Under the pieces are notes generated by a model. It did not search any database, had not been told where the DNA came from, and saw nothing but the letters and a program-made list of their open reading frames with translations. Positions 8,084-16,719 of a DNA stretch of 64,000 nt are shown here, piece after piece. This DNA is from Streptomyces maremycinicus (GTDB lineage Bacteria > Actinomycetota > Actinomycetes > Streptomycetales > Streptomycetaceae): positions 75,830 to 139,829 of the forward strand of contig NZ_BBYG01000025.1 of NCBI RefSeq assembly GCF_001184025.1. The letters are read 5' to 3'. Made by a program: the position numbers and the translations under genes. Position 1 is the first letter of the stretch. Each line of letters opens with the position of its first letter.

Positions 8084-9007
8084 ATGACCGCTGACTCCTC
8101 TCCCGAACGTCGCCTGGAGCGCGCCCTGGCCAGCCTGCGCGGCCTCGCCCTGGGCGACGCGCTGGGCTCACAGTTCTTCGTGCCCGTGAACTATCCGCTG
8201 CTCCAGCGCCGCGAGCTGCCGCCCGGCCCCTGGCAGTGGACCGACGACACGGAGATGGCCTGCTCCGTCGTGGCCGTCCTCGCCGCCCACCACCGCATCG
8301 ACCAGGACGCACTGGCGCAGTCCTTCGCCCGGCATCACGACTTCGACCGCGGGTACGGTCCCGCGGTCAACCGGCTGCTGCGGCTCGTCAGGGAGGGCGC
8401 CGACTGGCGCGAGCTGTCGGCCGCCCTGTTCAACGGACAGGGCTCCTGGGGCAACGGCGCCGCCATGCGCGTGGCCCCGCTGGGGGCCTGGTACGCGGAC
8501 GACCCCGAGCAGGCGACCCACCAGGCGGAGATCTCCGCCTACCCCACGCACCAGCACCGGGAAGCCGTGGTCGGGGCCATGGCCGTCGCCGCGGCCGCCG
8601 CGCTGGTCGGCGCCCCCGGAGGGCCGCCCAGCGCCGAGGCGCTCCTGGACGGTGTCGTCGCCCTCGTCCCGAAGAGCGCCGTCGGCGCCGGCCTGCGGCG
8701 CGCCAGGGACATGCTCGACTACGCCGACGCGGCCACCGTCGCGGCGGTGCTGGGCTGCGGGCGACGGACGTCGGCCCATGACACCGTTCCGTTCGCGGTC
8801 TGGTCGGCGGCGCGCGCCCTCGGCGACTACGAGACGGCGTTCTGGACGACCGCCCAGGTCGGCGGCGATGTGGACACGACCTGCGCCATCGTCGGCGGCA
8901 TCCTCGCGTCCGGCAAGGCGGGGACGCCTCCGGAGGCGTGGGCGCGGCAGGTGGAGGACCTGCCGGGGTGGCTGTCCGCGCCGTCGCACGTGACGCCCGA
9001 CGCCTGA
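8084..9007 (+). CDS. ADP-ribosylglycohydrolase family protein
   Basis: 307 residues, 12 nt after the phosphatase gene and probably cotranscribed. Family signatures are present: GLALGDALGSQ with Asp25, the WTDDTEM metal-binding motif (Thr53-Asp54-Asp55-Thr56), NGAAMR, and the C-terminal GGDVDTTCAIVGGI motif supplying the other Mg2+-binding aspartates. Such enzymes remove ADP-ribose from proteins, DNA or small molecules (DraG is one member). All metal ligands appear intact, so activity is plausible, but the substrate is unknown. Pairing with a histidine phosphatase suggests processing of a nucleotide- or sugar-phosphate compound (inference). The stop codon lies in the first unit of a 16-bp tandem repeat. 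Confidence 0.93.
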   Translation: MTADSSPERRLERALASLRGLALGDALGSQFFVPVNYPLLQRRELPPGPWQWTDDTEMACSVVAVLAAHHRIDQDALAQSFARHHDFDRGYGPAVNRLLRLVREGADWRELSAALFNGQGSWGNGAAMRVAPLGAWYADDPEQATHQAEISAYPTHQHREAVVGAMAVAAAAALVGAPGGPPSAEALLDGVVALVPKSAVGAGLRRARDMLDYADAATVAAVLGCGRRTSAHDTVPFAVWSAARALGDYETAFWTTAQVGGDVDTTCAIVGGILASGKAGTPPEAWARQVEDLPGWLSAPSHVTPDA

Positions 9008-9062
9008 GAGCCGCGACGCCTGAAAGCCGCCACGGCTGAGAGCTGTGACGCTTGAAGCCGAG
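8999..9062 (+). repeat. Four tandem 16-bp repeats at the end of the ADP-ribosylglycohydrolase gene
   Basis: Units at 8999-9014, 9015-9030, 9031-9046 and 9047-9062 follow GACGCCTGAGAGCCGC, with one difference in the second and several in the third and fourth. The first unit contains the last codons and stop of the upstream gene. Confidence 0.85.
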
Positions 9063-9494
9063 CTTGGCGTCGGAGACCGGTACCGGCGTCTGGCGTCCGA
9101 CGGTCGGCGGCCAAGGCCTCACCGTGGGTCAGCGTCATTCTGTCGAGCGGCGCCCCCGGCCTTCCAGAACTCTCAGTGTCCGATGGGAACTCTGCGTGAC
9201 CGTCCAGCGTTGTTCGGGCATATCCGCTGTGCGATCTGTGCAGCCAGTGCGATCCGTGCGGCCGGCGCGATCGGTGCGATGCGTGCGGCCTGTGTGATCT
9301 GTCCGAGCGGGGTGGCGTGCAGGTGGGGCGGGGCGATGTCGGGGACGACGGAGGGGGTGCGCGTGCGGTTCGACCTGTTGGTGATCATGTTGGTGCCGGT
9401 ACCGAGAGGCCGCGCGTGCCGACCCGGAAGCGGTGGACGCGCCGTCGACGTGACGGACGGTGACACCTCCGGATCGGCCGACGAGAGCGTTCCG
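9063..9494. other. Non-coding convergent region with imperfect 18-bp repeats
   Basis: No gene is supported between the two convergent genes. At 9229-9304 there are imperfect tandem units of about 18 bp built on GTGCGATCNGTGCGGCC (9229-9246, 9247-9264, then two shorter or shifted copies). I see no clear terminator hairpin or known motif. Confidence 0.6.
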
Positions 9495-11042
9495 TCAGAG
9501 GGCGGTGGGGCCCGCCGTGCCGGACAGTGCTTCCAGGTCGCTCTTGCGGATCCGGATGCCGAACCACGCCGTCACCAGAGCGAGCACGGCCATCGCGGCG
9601 GCCGGGATGAAGGCCGTCGAGATGCCGTGGGCGAGTACCTCGTGTCCCCAGGGGGCGGGCAGCTGGTGCGTCTTGGCGAACTCGGCCTTCTGTTCCGGGG
9701 TTCCGTCCGTGAGGAACTTCGGCAGCTGCTTCTCCGCCTCGTCCTTGCTGGCCGTGCCGAAGACGGTCGTCAGGATGGACAGTCCGAGGGAACCGCCCAC
9801 CTGCTGCGTCGCGTTGAGCAGCCCGGACGCGGCGCCCGCTTCGTGCGGGGCGACACCCGAGACCGCGGTGACCGTCACCGTCACGAAGTTTAGTCCCATA
9901 CCGAAGGCGAAGACCACCATCGGCCCGAGGATGCCGCCCACGTAGGAGCTGTCGGGACGGATGAAGGCCTGCCAGGTGAGGCCGAGCGCCACCAGCGCGG
10001 AACCCGCGACCATGAAGGGCTTGGGGCCGACGGTGGGCAGGAAGCGCTGCGACAGGCCCGCCCCCACCGCGATGGCGACCGTGACGGGGAGGAAGGCGAG
10101 ACCGGCCTTGATCGGGCTGTACCCCAGCACGTTCTGCACGAACAGCACGATGTAGAAGAACATGCCGAACATGGCCGCCGCGAGGCTCAGCATGATCACG
10201 TAGGTGCCGGAGCGGTTCCGGTCGGCGAACATCTTGAGCGGAGTGATCGGCTCCTTGGCGCGCGCCTCCGTGAACACGAAGGCCACCAGCAGGACCAGCG
10301 CGACCGCGAAGGCGCCGATGGTCAGATCGTCCCGCCAGCCTTCCTCCGCCGCGCGGATGAACGCGTAGACCAGGGAGGCCATCCCGAGCGTCGAGGTCAA
10401 CGCGCCGGCTATGTCGAAGCGTCCGGGGTGGCGTTCGGACTCGCTGATGTAGAGCGGGGTGAGGAAGGCGATGAGCACCCCGATGGGCACGTTGACGAAC
10501 AGCACCCAGCGCCAGTCGAGCCACTCGGTGAGCATGCCGCCCGCGAGCAGGCCGATGGCGCCGCCTCCCGCGGAGACCGCGGCGAAGACGGCGAAGGCCC
10601 GGTTCCGCTCTGGCCCCTCGGGGAATGTGGTGGTGATCAGGGCCAGCGAGGTGGGGGACGCGATGGCGCCTCCCACGCCCTGGAGGGCGCGTGCGGCGAG
10701 CAACTGCCACGGCTCCTGAGCCAGTCCGCCCAGGAGCGAGGCGAAGGTGAAGAGCAGGATGCCGGCCAGGAACACTCGTCGCCGGCCGAGGATGTCACCG
10801 GCCCTCGCCCCGAGCAGCAGCAGACCGCCGAAGGTGAGCGTGTAGGCGCTGACCACCCAGGTGAGGTCGGTGGTGCTGAACTTGAGCGAGTCTTGAATGT
10901 GCGGGAGTGCGATGTTCACAATCGTCGCGTCGAGTACCACCATGAGTTGGCAGGCCGCGATCACGGTGAGTGCGATACCGGGATGTCCCTCCCGGCGGGC
11001 ACCCCCGGATTTCTGGTTCTGAGTCAGCTGAGAGGTTGTCAC
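9495..11042 (-). CDS. MFS exporter, DHA2 (EmrB/QacA) type, 14 TM segments
   Basis: 515 residues from GTG 11042 with a GGGGGA ribosome-binding site. The first helix carries QLMVVLDATIVNIALPHI (motif D1 of 14-helix drug:H+ antiporters). GARAGDILGRRRVF is motif A and ALQGVGGAIASPTSLALI is motif C, the antiporter signature. Helices continue to about residue 490, followed by a short cytoplasmic tail. It should export a drug or small hydrophobic compound in exchange for protons. The gene is divergent from a TetR regulator with two perfect operators between them, so it is very likely repressed by that regulator and induced by a substrate. There is no biosynthetic cluster nearby. Confidence 0.94.
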   Translation of the reverse strand: MTTSQLTQNQKSGGARREGHPGIALTVIAACQLMVVLDATIVNIALPHIQDSLKFSTTDLTWVVSAYTLTFGGLLLLGARAGDILGRRRVFLAGILLFTFASLLGGLAQEPWQLLAARALQGVGGAIASPTSLALITTTFPEGPERNRAFAVFAAVSAGGGAIGLLAGGMLTEWLDWRWVLFVNVPIGVLIAFLTPLYISESERHPGRFDIAGALTSTLGMASLVYAFIRAAEEGWRDDLTIGAFAVALVLLVAFVFTEARAKEPITPLKMFADRNRSGTYVIMLSLAAAMFGMFFYIVLFVQNVLGYSPIKAGLAFLPVTVAIAVGAGLSQRFLPTVGPKPFMVAGSALVALGLTWQAFIRPDSSYVGGILGPMVVFAFGMGLNFVTVTVTAVSGVAPHEAGAASGLLNATQQVGGSLGLSILTTVFGTASKDEAEKQLPKFLTDGTPEQKAEFAKTHQLPAPWGHEVLAHGISTAFIPAAAMAVLALVTAWFGIRIRKSDLEALSGTAGPTAL

Positions 11043-11065
11043 TATGAGTCCCCCACAAGAGCATT

Positions 11066-11133
11066 AGTGAACGATGGCGTTCACTGGCCCGTCAACGGTA
11101 GTGAGTTCTTCGTAGTGAACGCAAGCGTTCACT
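11066..11133. promoter_or_regulatory. Two identical-arm TetR operators between MFS and TetR genes
   Basis: Perfect palindromes AGTGAACG-N4-CGTTCACT at 11066-11085 (spacer ATGG) and 11114-11133 (spacer CAAG), centres 48 bp apart. The first lies 24 bp upstream of the MFS start codon, the second 97 bp upstream of the TetR start. The site is probably bound by the neighbouring TetR protein. Confidence 0.9.
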
Positions 11134-11229
11134 CGCGGCGTCGCCCCTCGGCGTATCCCCCGTCGCGATGGCCCAGAGCCTCACTCCGCCCCCTGCTCCC
11201 CGCTTCCTCTGCTCGCTGGAGACACTCGG

Positions 11230-11853
11230 ATGGTTACTTCGCGCTGGACGGCCGCCCCCGCTCGGGCGACCACTCCCCGCCGGCGCGGCGCCGTGCTCGA
11301 ACGTGCGATTCTCGATGCCACGCTGGAGCAGTTGGGCACCGTCGGCTGGAACGGCCTCACGATGGAAGGGGTGGCGGCCGGCGCCCAGACCGGCAAGGCC
11401 GCCGTCTATCGCCGCTGGCCCTCCAAGGAGGCCCTCGTGGCGGACGCCCTGCGGGCCGGACTGCCCCGGCTGGATGCCGCACCCGATCTGGGCGGCATCC
11501 GTGCGGACCTGAGGGCGCTGTGTCGCGACGCGCGTGACGCCATGTTCTCCCGCCCCGGTTTCGCTCTGCGTTCGATCATTCACGAATGCGATCCGATCCA
11601 GGCCGAACGCTTCCATGCGTTGATCGTCGAGGGGGTGGTGGAGCCGACCGTCAAACTGTTGCGCGAGGTCGTCACCCGCGGAATCGAGCGAGCCGAGGTG
11701 CGGCCTGACGCGGCGGACGGGTATGTCCTCGACGCCATTCCGGCCATGATGATGTATCGATCGAAGATGTGCGGGTGTGAATGGAACGATCGTGAACTCG
11801 ACGAGATGATCGACCGGCTCATGCTCCCGCTGCTACGGCCGGACATCCTCTGA
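11230..11853 (+). CDS. TetR-family repressor
   Basis: 207 residues from ATG 11230. The N-terminal HTH spans about residues 22-68, with ILDATLEQLGTVGWNGLTMEGVAAGAQTGKAAVYRRWPSKEALV in the classic TetR pattern. The C-terminal domain (about 80-200) would bind the inducer and form the dimer. A short disordered Arg/Pro-rich stretch precedes the HTH. It is divergent from the MFS exporter and the likely ligand of the two AGTGAACG-N4-CGTTCACT operators, one of which allows autoregulation. An earlier start within the operator region is not supported. Confidence 0.92.
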   Translation: MVTSRWTAAPARATTPRRRGAVLERAILDATLEQLGTVGWNGLTMEGVAAGAQTGKAAVYRRWPSKEALVADALRAGLPRLDAAPDLGGIRADLRALCRDARDAMFSRPGFALRSIIHECDPIQAERFHALIVEGVVEPTVKLLREVVTRGIERAEVRPDAADGYVLDAIPAMMMYRSKMCGCEWNDRELDEMIDRLMLPLLRPDIL

Positions 11854-11945
11854 GCGCGGATCCGGTGCCCGTGCGGGCGGTCGGCGAGGCCCCGCGCGGA
11901 CCGGGGTGTCGCGACGGGATCGGGGCGGCGTAATCTAAGGGCGCC

Positions 11946-12647
11946 ATGCCGTACGAACCACCCACTCACACCGTCGAGCGCTCCCTCCGCGCCACGACCG
12001 GAGCGAAGGTCATTGCCGGGGTCGACGAGGTGGGCCGCGGTGCTTGGGCCGGACCCGTCACCGTCTGCGCTGCCGTCACCGGACTCCGCCGGCCTCCCGC
12101 GGGTCTCACCGACTCCAAACTGCTCACCGTCAAGCGGCGCAACGAACTCTCCCAGGAGTTGCTGACGTGGGTCACGTCCCACGCCCTGGGGCACGCCTCC
12201 CCGGAGGAGATCGACGACCTCGGGATGACCGCCGCGCTCCGGCTCGCCGCCGGGCGGGCCCTGGAGGCCCTCCCGATCCGCCCGGACGCCGTGATCCTCG
12301 ACGGGAAGCACGACTACCTCGGCGACCCGTGGAAGGTCCGCACGGTGATCAAGGGTGACCAGTCCTGTGTGGCGGTCGCGGCGGCCTCGGTGATCGCCAA
12401 GGTCCAGCGCGACAAAATGATGGCCGAACTGGGTATCGACCATGCAGACTTCGGTTTTGCGGACAATGCCGGGTATCCGTCGCCCGTGCACAAGGCCGCA
12501 CTGGAGGAGCGGGGACCCACTCCGTTCCACCGGTTGTCGTGGGCGTATCTTGATGCGCTGCCCCAGTGGCGGCACCTCAAGAAGGCCCGTACCTGGGCGA
12601 ACGGGAGCGTTCCGGGGGTCGAAGGGCAACTCGGCTTCGACTTCTGA
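11946..12647 (+). CDS. rnhB: Ribonuclease HII
   Basis: 233 residues from ATG 11946. RNase HII cuts the RNA strand of RNA/DNA hybrids and single ribonucleotides in DNA. GVDEVGRG carries the catalytic Asp27-Glu28 pair, LDGKHDYLG the next aspartate (Asp119), and the ASVIAKVQRDKMM segment and YPSPVHKAAL are family hallmarks. A TAATCT hexamer ends 9 nt before the ATG with no ribosome-binding site, consistent with a leaderless mRNA. It is followed 68 nt later by a small gene of unknown function. Confidence 0.96.
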   Translation: MPYEPPTHTVERSLRATTGAKVIAGVDEVGRGAWAGPVTVCAAVTGLRRPPAGLTDSKLLTVKRRNELSQELLTWVTSHALGHASPEEIDDLGMTAALRLAAGRALEALPIRPDAVILDGKHDYLGDPWKVRTVIKGDQSCVAVAAASVIAKVQRDKMMAELGIDHADFGFADNAGYPSPVHKAALEERGPTPFHRLSWAYLDALPQWRHLKKARTWANGSVPGVEGQLGFDF

Positions 12648-12715
12648 CGATTCCGGTCGCACTGATGTGCCACCCGCTGGCGCTTGCCGCGCCAACGTTT
12701 GATAAAAAACAGCTC

Positions 12716-13354
12716 ATGCCTCTCATTCCCCAGGAGCCTCAGATTCACGAGAGTGCCCAGGGTCCCCGCGCCACTCCGGCCAGTGGCCGCACAGCGCCGA
12801 CCCCTCGACCTGTACCCGGACCCCGTCCCGCGGCTCCGTCGCGTCCCGGTCGTCCCGGACCCGTCCGGCCCACGCCACCGGTGCAACGCGCGCCGCGTGA
12901 CGTGGCCGCCAAGCCCGGGCCCTCGGCCCCGGCCGCCCCTGCCGTCGCCGCCTCCGCTTCGGCGACCCCCCAGATCCAGTTGATCCCGGCCTCGGCCCAG
13001 GGTGCGCTGGACGCCGCCGAGGAGGCCGTGGACCTCCTCCTGGACTCGGGCCGTACCCCGGGGGACGTGCTGGTGATCACCACCGGCGAGCAGCACCCCT
13101 GGGCCACCCATGAGCTGTCCTTCGGCGAGGCGCCGTACTGGGCGCAGCACGACGCGGGGGACGACGTCTTCTACGCCGATGCCGCGGTGGTGGACCGGGC
13201 GGGCGTGCGTCCCGTCGTCGTGGTCGCCGTCAACGGCGGCCCCGACACCGTGGCCGCCACCGTGCTGCCGCTGGCCCGCGCTCGGGCCGCCGGCCTGCTG
13301 ATCGTGTGCGGCGACCCGCAGCAGATCAACGCCGCGCTGGGCGCGGGCGTCTGA
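12716..13354 (+). CDS. Hypothetical protein; C-terminal half resembles a detached SF1 helicase tail domain
   Basis: 212 residues from ATG 12716, preceded by an A-rich stretch. The frame is open further back into rnhB, but that part lacks family-like sequence. Residues 1-90 are Pro/Ala/Arg-rich and probably disordered. Residues about 95-212 form a compact alpha/beta domain: PGDVLVITTGEQHP, a conserved aromatic patch around APYWAQHDAGDDVFYADAAVVD, then RPVVVVAVNGGPD and ARAAGLLIVCGDPQQI. That order and wording recall the C-terminal 2A region of UvrD/Rep-type helicases, but there is no Walker A or B motif, so it cannot be a helicase alone. It may be a DNA-repair accessory (inference only). It follows rnhB. 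Confidence 0.7.
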   Translation: MPLIPQEPQIHESAQGPRATPASGRTAPTPRPVPGPRPAAPSRPGRPGPVRPTPPVQRAPRDVAAKPGPSAPAAPAVAASASATPQIQLIPASAQGALDAAEEAVDLLLDSGRTPGDVLVITTGEQHPWATHELSFGEAPYWAQHDAGDDVFYADAAVVDRAGVRPVVVVAVNGGPDTVAATVLPLARARAAGLLIVCGDPQQINAALGAGV

Positions 13355-13508
13355 GCCGGCTCCGGTAGGTCGGAAGGCGACCGGGGGCACGGAGGCGTCG
13401 CTGCTGCGGCGCCCCTGTGGCGTGCCCTGGCGGCACGATCTTGCACCTGCGCGGGGGGCCTCGCACGTGTGCGGAGGGGCCGGGTCCCGGCGCGCGAGAA
13501 CGGATGTC

Positions 13509-13540
13509 GGCCCCCGGGAGGTCTGAGCCTCCCGGGGGCC
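13509..13540. terminator. Bidirectional terminator hairpin
   Basis: Perfect 13-bp stem (13509-13521 with 13528-13540) and 6-nt loop between the convergent genes ending at 13354 and 13577. Confidence 0.88.
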
Positions 13541-13576
13541 CCGTTCTTGCGGGGCTTTCGGCTGACCGGCGGCCTC

Positions 13577-14197
13577 TCAGCGGGCGGCCGCGCGGCGCAG
13601 TACCTCCGAGGCGGCGCCACCGGTCCGGGGCAGCGGCGGTGGGGCCTCGGACAGGGCGAAGGGTTCCGGAGTCGAATCGGCGTGGGGCCGACGGCCCCCG
13701 CGACCCTCGCCGAGGACCTGCCAGCCGTCCCGGGTGAGGGTGATGTACGCCCCACAGCGCAGGCCGTGCAAGGTGCAGGCGTCTCGCAGACCCCACATCC
13801 ACGCGCCGTCCTCCTCCGTCCAGCGTGCGTCGCCGTCCCGGCAGTAGAGCAGCACGGCGGTGCGCACGGGTGTGCGCAGCCGCAGGTCGTGCGGGATGAC
13901 CCGGCGCAGCTGGGCGAGCAGGGCGTTGCGGAACATCCACCCGTCGGTCGATGCCTGACGCCGGGTGAACGAGGCGCTCGCCCGCACCCGTTCGTCTGGG
14001 TCGAGCACGGCCACGATGGCGGTGGCCGGCCGTGGTCGGTGCCGTGAGTGCAGTCCGCTGACGACTTCCCGTGGGTTGCGCAGCAGCGGAATGCCGGCCG
14101 CTGCCCACTCGGCGGGCTCGAGCAAGCGGGTGGCGGAGGTGGCGGACGTGGACGTCGACAACGAAGCCGCCGAGGACGGAGCGAATCCGAAGGTCAC
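13577..14197 (-). CDS. Conserved hypothetical protein
   Basis: 206 residues from GTG 14197, chosen because AAGGGAGG lies just upstream; the spacing is short (3 nt from GGAGG). The protein begins with a Ser/Thr/Ala-rich segment. It then shows an alpha/beta core with TAIVAVLDPDERVRASASF, a cluster around SFTRRQASTDGWMFRNALLAQLRRVI, TAVLLYCRDGDARW, and CGAYITLTRDGWQVL. No cofactor-binding or catalytic motif was recognised and no secretion signal is present. It follows recQ-like on the same strand after 356 bp, so separate transcription is likely. I do not recognise the family. Confidence 0.7.
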   Translation of the reverse strand: MTFGFAPSSAASLSTSTSATSATRLLEPAEWAAAGIPLLRNPREVVSGLHSRHRPRPATAIVAVLDPDERVRASASFTRRQASTDGWMFRNALLAQLRRVIPHDLRLRTPVRTAVLLYCRDGDARWTEEDGAWMWGLRDACTLHGLRCGAYITLTRDGWQVLGEGRGGRRPHADSTPEPFALSEAPPPLPRTGGAASEVLRRAAAR

Positions 14198-14553
14198 GAT
14201 CCTCCCTTCGGCTACGGCCCACACTGCGGGCGGGTCGGATTCGGGGGAGCGCACGCCGCAGCAGAGCCCTACCGGACTACGGGCAAGCCGTGCGGGGAGC
14301 GGAACTCAATTCTTCCTGCCGAACTTGGATGCGGCAACGAGCAATTGGGGCCACCGACCGTTATGTGACGATGAGTGACTTATATCCTTACCCAGTGATT
14401 CGCCGAAGGACACGTGAGCCGACAGCTCACGCCTCGGGTGCGCTGCCGCGGCGGCGGATTCGACGCGCGGCCGCACCGGCGCACCGATGCCGGGGCGCCA
14501 CCGGAAGACGGCCGGAGGCGCTCGGGGCGGACCTGGTCGGTCGCCACCCGTGG
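14198..14553. other. Non-coding gap with an AT-rich patch
   Basis: 356 bp between two minus-strand genes. An unusually AT-rich patch at about 14330-14400 (minus strand reading ...GGATATAAGTCACTC...) is the likely promoter area for the downstream hypothetical gene. No named motif is present. Confidence 0.45.
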
Positions 14554-16719
14554 TCAGCCTTGCACAGCCAGTACCAGCGGCAACACCCCGTGTGCCCCCG
14601 CGCGACGAAGCATCCGGGTCGCGACCGCGAGGGTCCAGCCCGTCTCGGTGTAGTCGTCCACGAGCAGAACGGGCCCTGAGGCCTCGGTGAGCGCGGCGGC
14701 GAGGGCGGGGGGCACCTTCAGCATGCCGTGGAGCGCCTTGAGGCGTTGGGCGCTGTTGCTCCGGGAGATCGGCGCGGCGTCAGCGGTGTACTCCACCGAG
14801 CCCAGCAACGGCAGTCGGCCGACCTCGGCGATGCGCGCGCCGAGCGAGTGGATCAACCGAGGCCGGGTGCGGGAGGCGATGGTGACCACGCCGACCGGGC
14901 GCGGCGAGGCGTCGGCCACCGCGGAGGCCCAACCGCCCGGACCCTTCGCCCAGTCGGCCAGGACTCCCACCACGGCCCTCGCCACATCGTCCGGAACCGG
15001 CTCGTCCGCGGCCTGGGCGGTGAACATCGGGCGCAGCCGGTTGCCCCAGCCGATGTCGGAAAGGCGTCCCAGCGCCCGTCCGGTCGACGCCTGTTCCCCG
15101 GCCGGAATGCGCCCCTTGAGCTCCACACCGATGGCGGGAAGGCCGGTCGGCCACATCCTGCGGGGTTCCACCTCGACCCCCGCGCGGCCGAGGTCCACGC
15201 GCGCGGCGTCCAGCGAGGCAGTGGACGTCTCGGCGGCGTAGCGCGCCCCCGCGCAGTTGTCGCAGCGCCCGCAGGGCTTGGCGCCTTCGTCGTCGAGCTG
15301 GCGCTGAAGGAACTCCATCCGGCATTCCGTCGTCGACGCGTACTGCCGCATCGCCTCCTGCTCGGCCTTGCGCTGCCGGGCGACCCACTCGTACCGCTCG
15401 GTCTCGTACGTCCACGGCTGCCCGGTCGCGAGCCAGCCGCCCTTGACGCGCTTGACCGCCCCGTCCACGTCGAGGACCTTGAGCATGGTCTCCAGGCGGG
15501 AGCGGCGCAGCTCCACCAAGGGCTCCAGGGCGGGCAGCGAGACGGGCCGCCCCGCGCCGGCGAGGACGTCCAGTGTGCGGCGGACCAGTTCCTCCGACGG
15601 GAAGGCGAGCGAGGCGAAGTACTCCCAGATCGCCTCGTCCTCCTTCCCCGGCAGCAGGAGCACCTCCGCGTGCTCCACACCACGTCCGGCGCGGCCCACC
15701 TGCTGGTAGTAGGCGATGGGGGAGGAGGGCGAGCCCAGGTGCACGACGAATCCGAGGTCGGGCTTGTCGAAGCCCATGCCGAGCGCGGAGGTGGCGACCA
15801 GGGCCTTGACCTTGTTGGCCAGCAGGTCCTCCTCGGCCTGCTGCCGGTCGGCGTTCTCCGTGCGCCCGGTGTACGAGGCGACTACGTGGCCGCGCTGCCG
15901 GAGGAAGGCGGTGACCTCCTCGGCGGCGGCGACGGTGAGTGTGTAGACGATTCCGGAGCCGGGCAGGTCGTCGAAGTGGTCGGCGAGCCACGCCATCCGG
16001 TGCGCGGCGTCGGGCAGCCGCAGCACGTTCAGGCTGAGGCTCTCGCGGTCGAGCGGGCCACGCAGCACCAAGGCGTCCGAGGTGCCGCCGGTGCCGAGCT
16101 GTTCGGCGACGTCGGAGGTCACGCGAGCGTTGGCGGTCGCGGTCGTCGCGAGCACGGGCACGCCGGGCGGGAGATCGGTGAGCATGGTCCGCAGCCGACG
16201 GTAGTCCGGGCGGAAGTCGTGACCCCAGTCGGAGATGCAGTGGGCCTCGTCGACCACGAGCAGTCCGGTCGCGGCCGCCAGCGCGGGCAGCACCTCGTCA
16301 CGGAAGTCCGGGTTGTTGAGCCGCTCCGGGCTGACCAGCAGGACGTCGACCTCGCCGGCGGCGATCTCGTCCTGCACGGTGGCCCACTCCTCGGTGTTCG
16401 AGGAGTTGATGGTCCGTGCGTGGATACCGGCCCGGGCCGCGGCCTCGACCTGGTTGCGCATCAGGGCGAGCAGCGGAGAGACGATCACCGTGGGGCCCGA
16501 ACCGCGGGCTCGGAGCAGCGAGGTGGCGACGAAATACACGGCGGATTTGCCCCAGCCCGTCCGCTGCACCACCAGGGCCCGCCGTCGGTCCGCCACCAGC
16601 GCCTCGATCGCCCGCCACTGGTCCTCGCGCAGCCGCGCCTTGCCCGTGGCGTCGCCGACGAGGCGGGCCAGGACGGTGTCGGCGTCGGCCCGGAGATCCG
16701 CGTTGCTCGTGTGCTCCAT
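14554..16719 (-). CDS. RecQ-family DNA helicase fused to a phosphoribosyltransferase-like domain
   Basis: 721 residues from ATG 16719. The helicase core has Walker A GWGKS (55-59), DEAHCISDWGHDFRP (157-171), ATTATA, and motif VI QQVGRAGRG (339-347). The RecQ zinc site is Cys466, Cys483, Cys486 and Cys489, followed by a short winged-helix-like region. No HRDC domain follows. Instead the last about 150 residues resemble a type I phosphoribosyltransferase: PVGVVTIASRTRP, then the PRPP-binding VLLVDDYTETGWT at 684-696. Unwinding of branched DNA is expected; what the second domain binds is unknown. It is divergent from the DUF4192 gene with 164 bp between starts. Confidence 0.93.
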   Translation of the reverse strand: MEHTSNADLRADADTVLARLVGDATGKARLREDQWRAIEALVADRRRALVVQRTGWGKSAVYFVATSLLRARGSGPTVIVSPLLALMRNQVEAAARAGIHARTINSSNTEEWATVQDEIAAGEVDVLLVSPERLNNPDFRDEVLPALAAATGLLVVDEAHCISDWGHDFRPDYRRLRTMLTDLPPGVPVLATTATANARVTSDVAEQLGTGGTSDALVLRGPLDRESLSLNVLRLPDAAHRMAWLADHFDDLPGSGIVYTLTVAAAEEVTAFLRQRGHVVASYTGRTENADRQQAEEDLLANKVKALVATSALGMGFDKPDLGFVVHLGSPSSPIAYYQQVGRAGRGVEHAEVLLLPGKEDEAIWEYFASLAFPSEELVRRTLDVLAGAGRPVSLPALEPLVELRRSRLETMLKVLDVDGAVKRVKGGWLATGQPWTYETERYEWVARQRKAEQEAMRQYASTTECRMEFLQRQLDDEGAKPCGRCDNCAGARYAAETSTASLDAARVDLGRAGVEVEPRRMWPTGLPAIGVELKGRIPAGEQASTGRALGRLSDIGWGNRLRPMFTAQAADEPVPDDVARAVVGVLADWAKGPGGWASAVADASPRPVGVVTIASRTRPRLIHSLGARIAEVGRLPLLGSVEYTADAAPISRSNSAQRLKALHGMLKVPPALAAALTEASGPVLLVDDYTETGWTLAVATRMLRRAGAHGVLPLVLAVQG

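Noticed and set aside
9173..9466. A 97-codon minus-strand gene with AARIAPIAP-like repeats
   Set aside because: The translation only mirrors the GTGCGATC tandem repeats; no start signal or family resemblance.
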